This document shows positions 63,938-64,000 of a DNA stretch of 64,000 nucleotides, piece after piece. Both the position numbers and the translations under genes were made by a program. How positions within the stretch are numbered: position 1 is the first letter of the stretch; the number at the start of each line of letters is the position of its first letter. The stretch comes from Cenarchaeum symbiont of Oopsacas minuta (GTDB taxonomy: Archaea; Thermoproteota; Nitrososphaeria; Nitrososphaerales; Nitrosopumilaceae), in NCBI GenBank assembly GCA_029948415.1, contig JAJIZT010000001.1, forward strand, positions 838,750 through 902,749, in the 5' to 3' direction. Under the pieces are notes generated by a model. It worked only from the letters and a program-made list of their open reading frames with translations. It ran no database searches and was not told where the DNA came from.

Positions 63938-64000
63938 ATGATTATGAAAAATATAGCACGAATCTCAACGCGTGGAAGATTTGATCTACTAGATGGAAGG
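63938..64000 (+). CDS. Start of a downstream gene (partial)
   Basis: From the ATG at 63938 the frame is open for 21 codons to the window edge (MIMKNIARISTRGRFDLLDG), basic at its N-terminus. Too short to identify. It is in the same orientation as metG and starts 56 nt after it. Confidence 0.35.
   Translation, partial: MIMKNIARISTRGRFDLLDGR

Overview
This 64 kb, AT-rich window looks like a chromosomal piece of an ammonia-oxidising-type archaeon (Nitrososphaerota/Thaumarchaeota, Nitrosopumilales-like). Supporting signs are archaeal information-processing genes (Rpo7, Spt4, Rpo12, EF-1 alpha, S10, archaeal ATP-dependent DNA ligase, EndA), the archaeal FBP aldolase/phosphatase, a membrane-anchored blue-copper protein, very long Ig-like surface proteins and very short leaders with TATA-like boxes about 25 nt before start codons. 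A bacterial-type UvrABC set sits beside these genes. The lineage call is inferred from gene content and family recognition, not from a database search.

Layout. 1-4.8 kb: 3' part of a giant Ig-repeat surface protein. 4.9-8.5 kb: a pile-up of insertion sequences and remnants. 8.5-15.8 kb: core block (rpo7-spt4, nadC/nadA/nadX, purC, a coiled-coil protein, a DEMMK-repeat cupredoxin). 15.9-23.9 kb: a four-gene repair operon on the minus strand (XPD/DinG-like helicase, uvrB, uvrA, uvrC). 23.99-26.7 kb: accessory pocket holding a Panacea (SocA-like) gene overlapped by a small membrane-protein gene, between an IS66 remnant and a second copy of the IS66 right end. 26.8-37.3 kb: core genes (LLM oxidoreductase, lamin-tail surface protein, tRNA-Pro, endA, DUF47, DNA ligase, fbp). 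37.4-42.2 kb: nested and truncated insertion sequences around a lone ParA-type ATPase. 42.3-44.6 kb: tuf-rps10-rpo12. 44.7-48.4 kb: IS fragments and a restriction-modification-like island (methyltransferase, putative nuclease, methyltransferase) with gene debris. 48.5-64 kb: core block (ubiX, tatA, tatC, purSQLF, birA, cysS, Rieske protein, tandem S-adenosylhomocysteine hydrolases, metG).

How genes fit together. nadX, nadA and nadC make up the aspartate route to nicotinate mononucleotide. purC and purSQLF cover part of purine synthesis. The uvr operon couples bacterial nucleotide excision with an archaeal-style Fe-S helicase. tatA and tatC could export folded proteins such as Rieske or copper proteins. 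The accessory pockets carry candidate defence or toxin-antitoxin cargo (Panacea pair, ParA, two methyltransferases plus a duplicated nuclease) and are each bounded by IS debris.

Mobile elements. At least six families are visible: a 19-bp-TIR DDE element, two IS630 types, IS5, IS66, an rve-type transposase and an IS110 fragment. Most copies are broken. The most unusual observations are the Panacea/membrane pair, the nuclease built from two similar PD-(D/E)XK-like halves, the helicase-uvrBAC operon, the second SAH hydrolase lacking a catalytic His and its C-terminal tail, and a tatC without any ordinary start codon before its first membrane helix.
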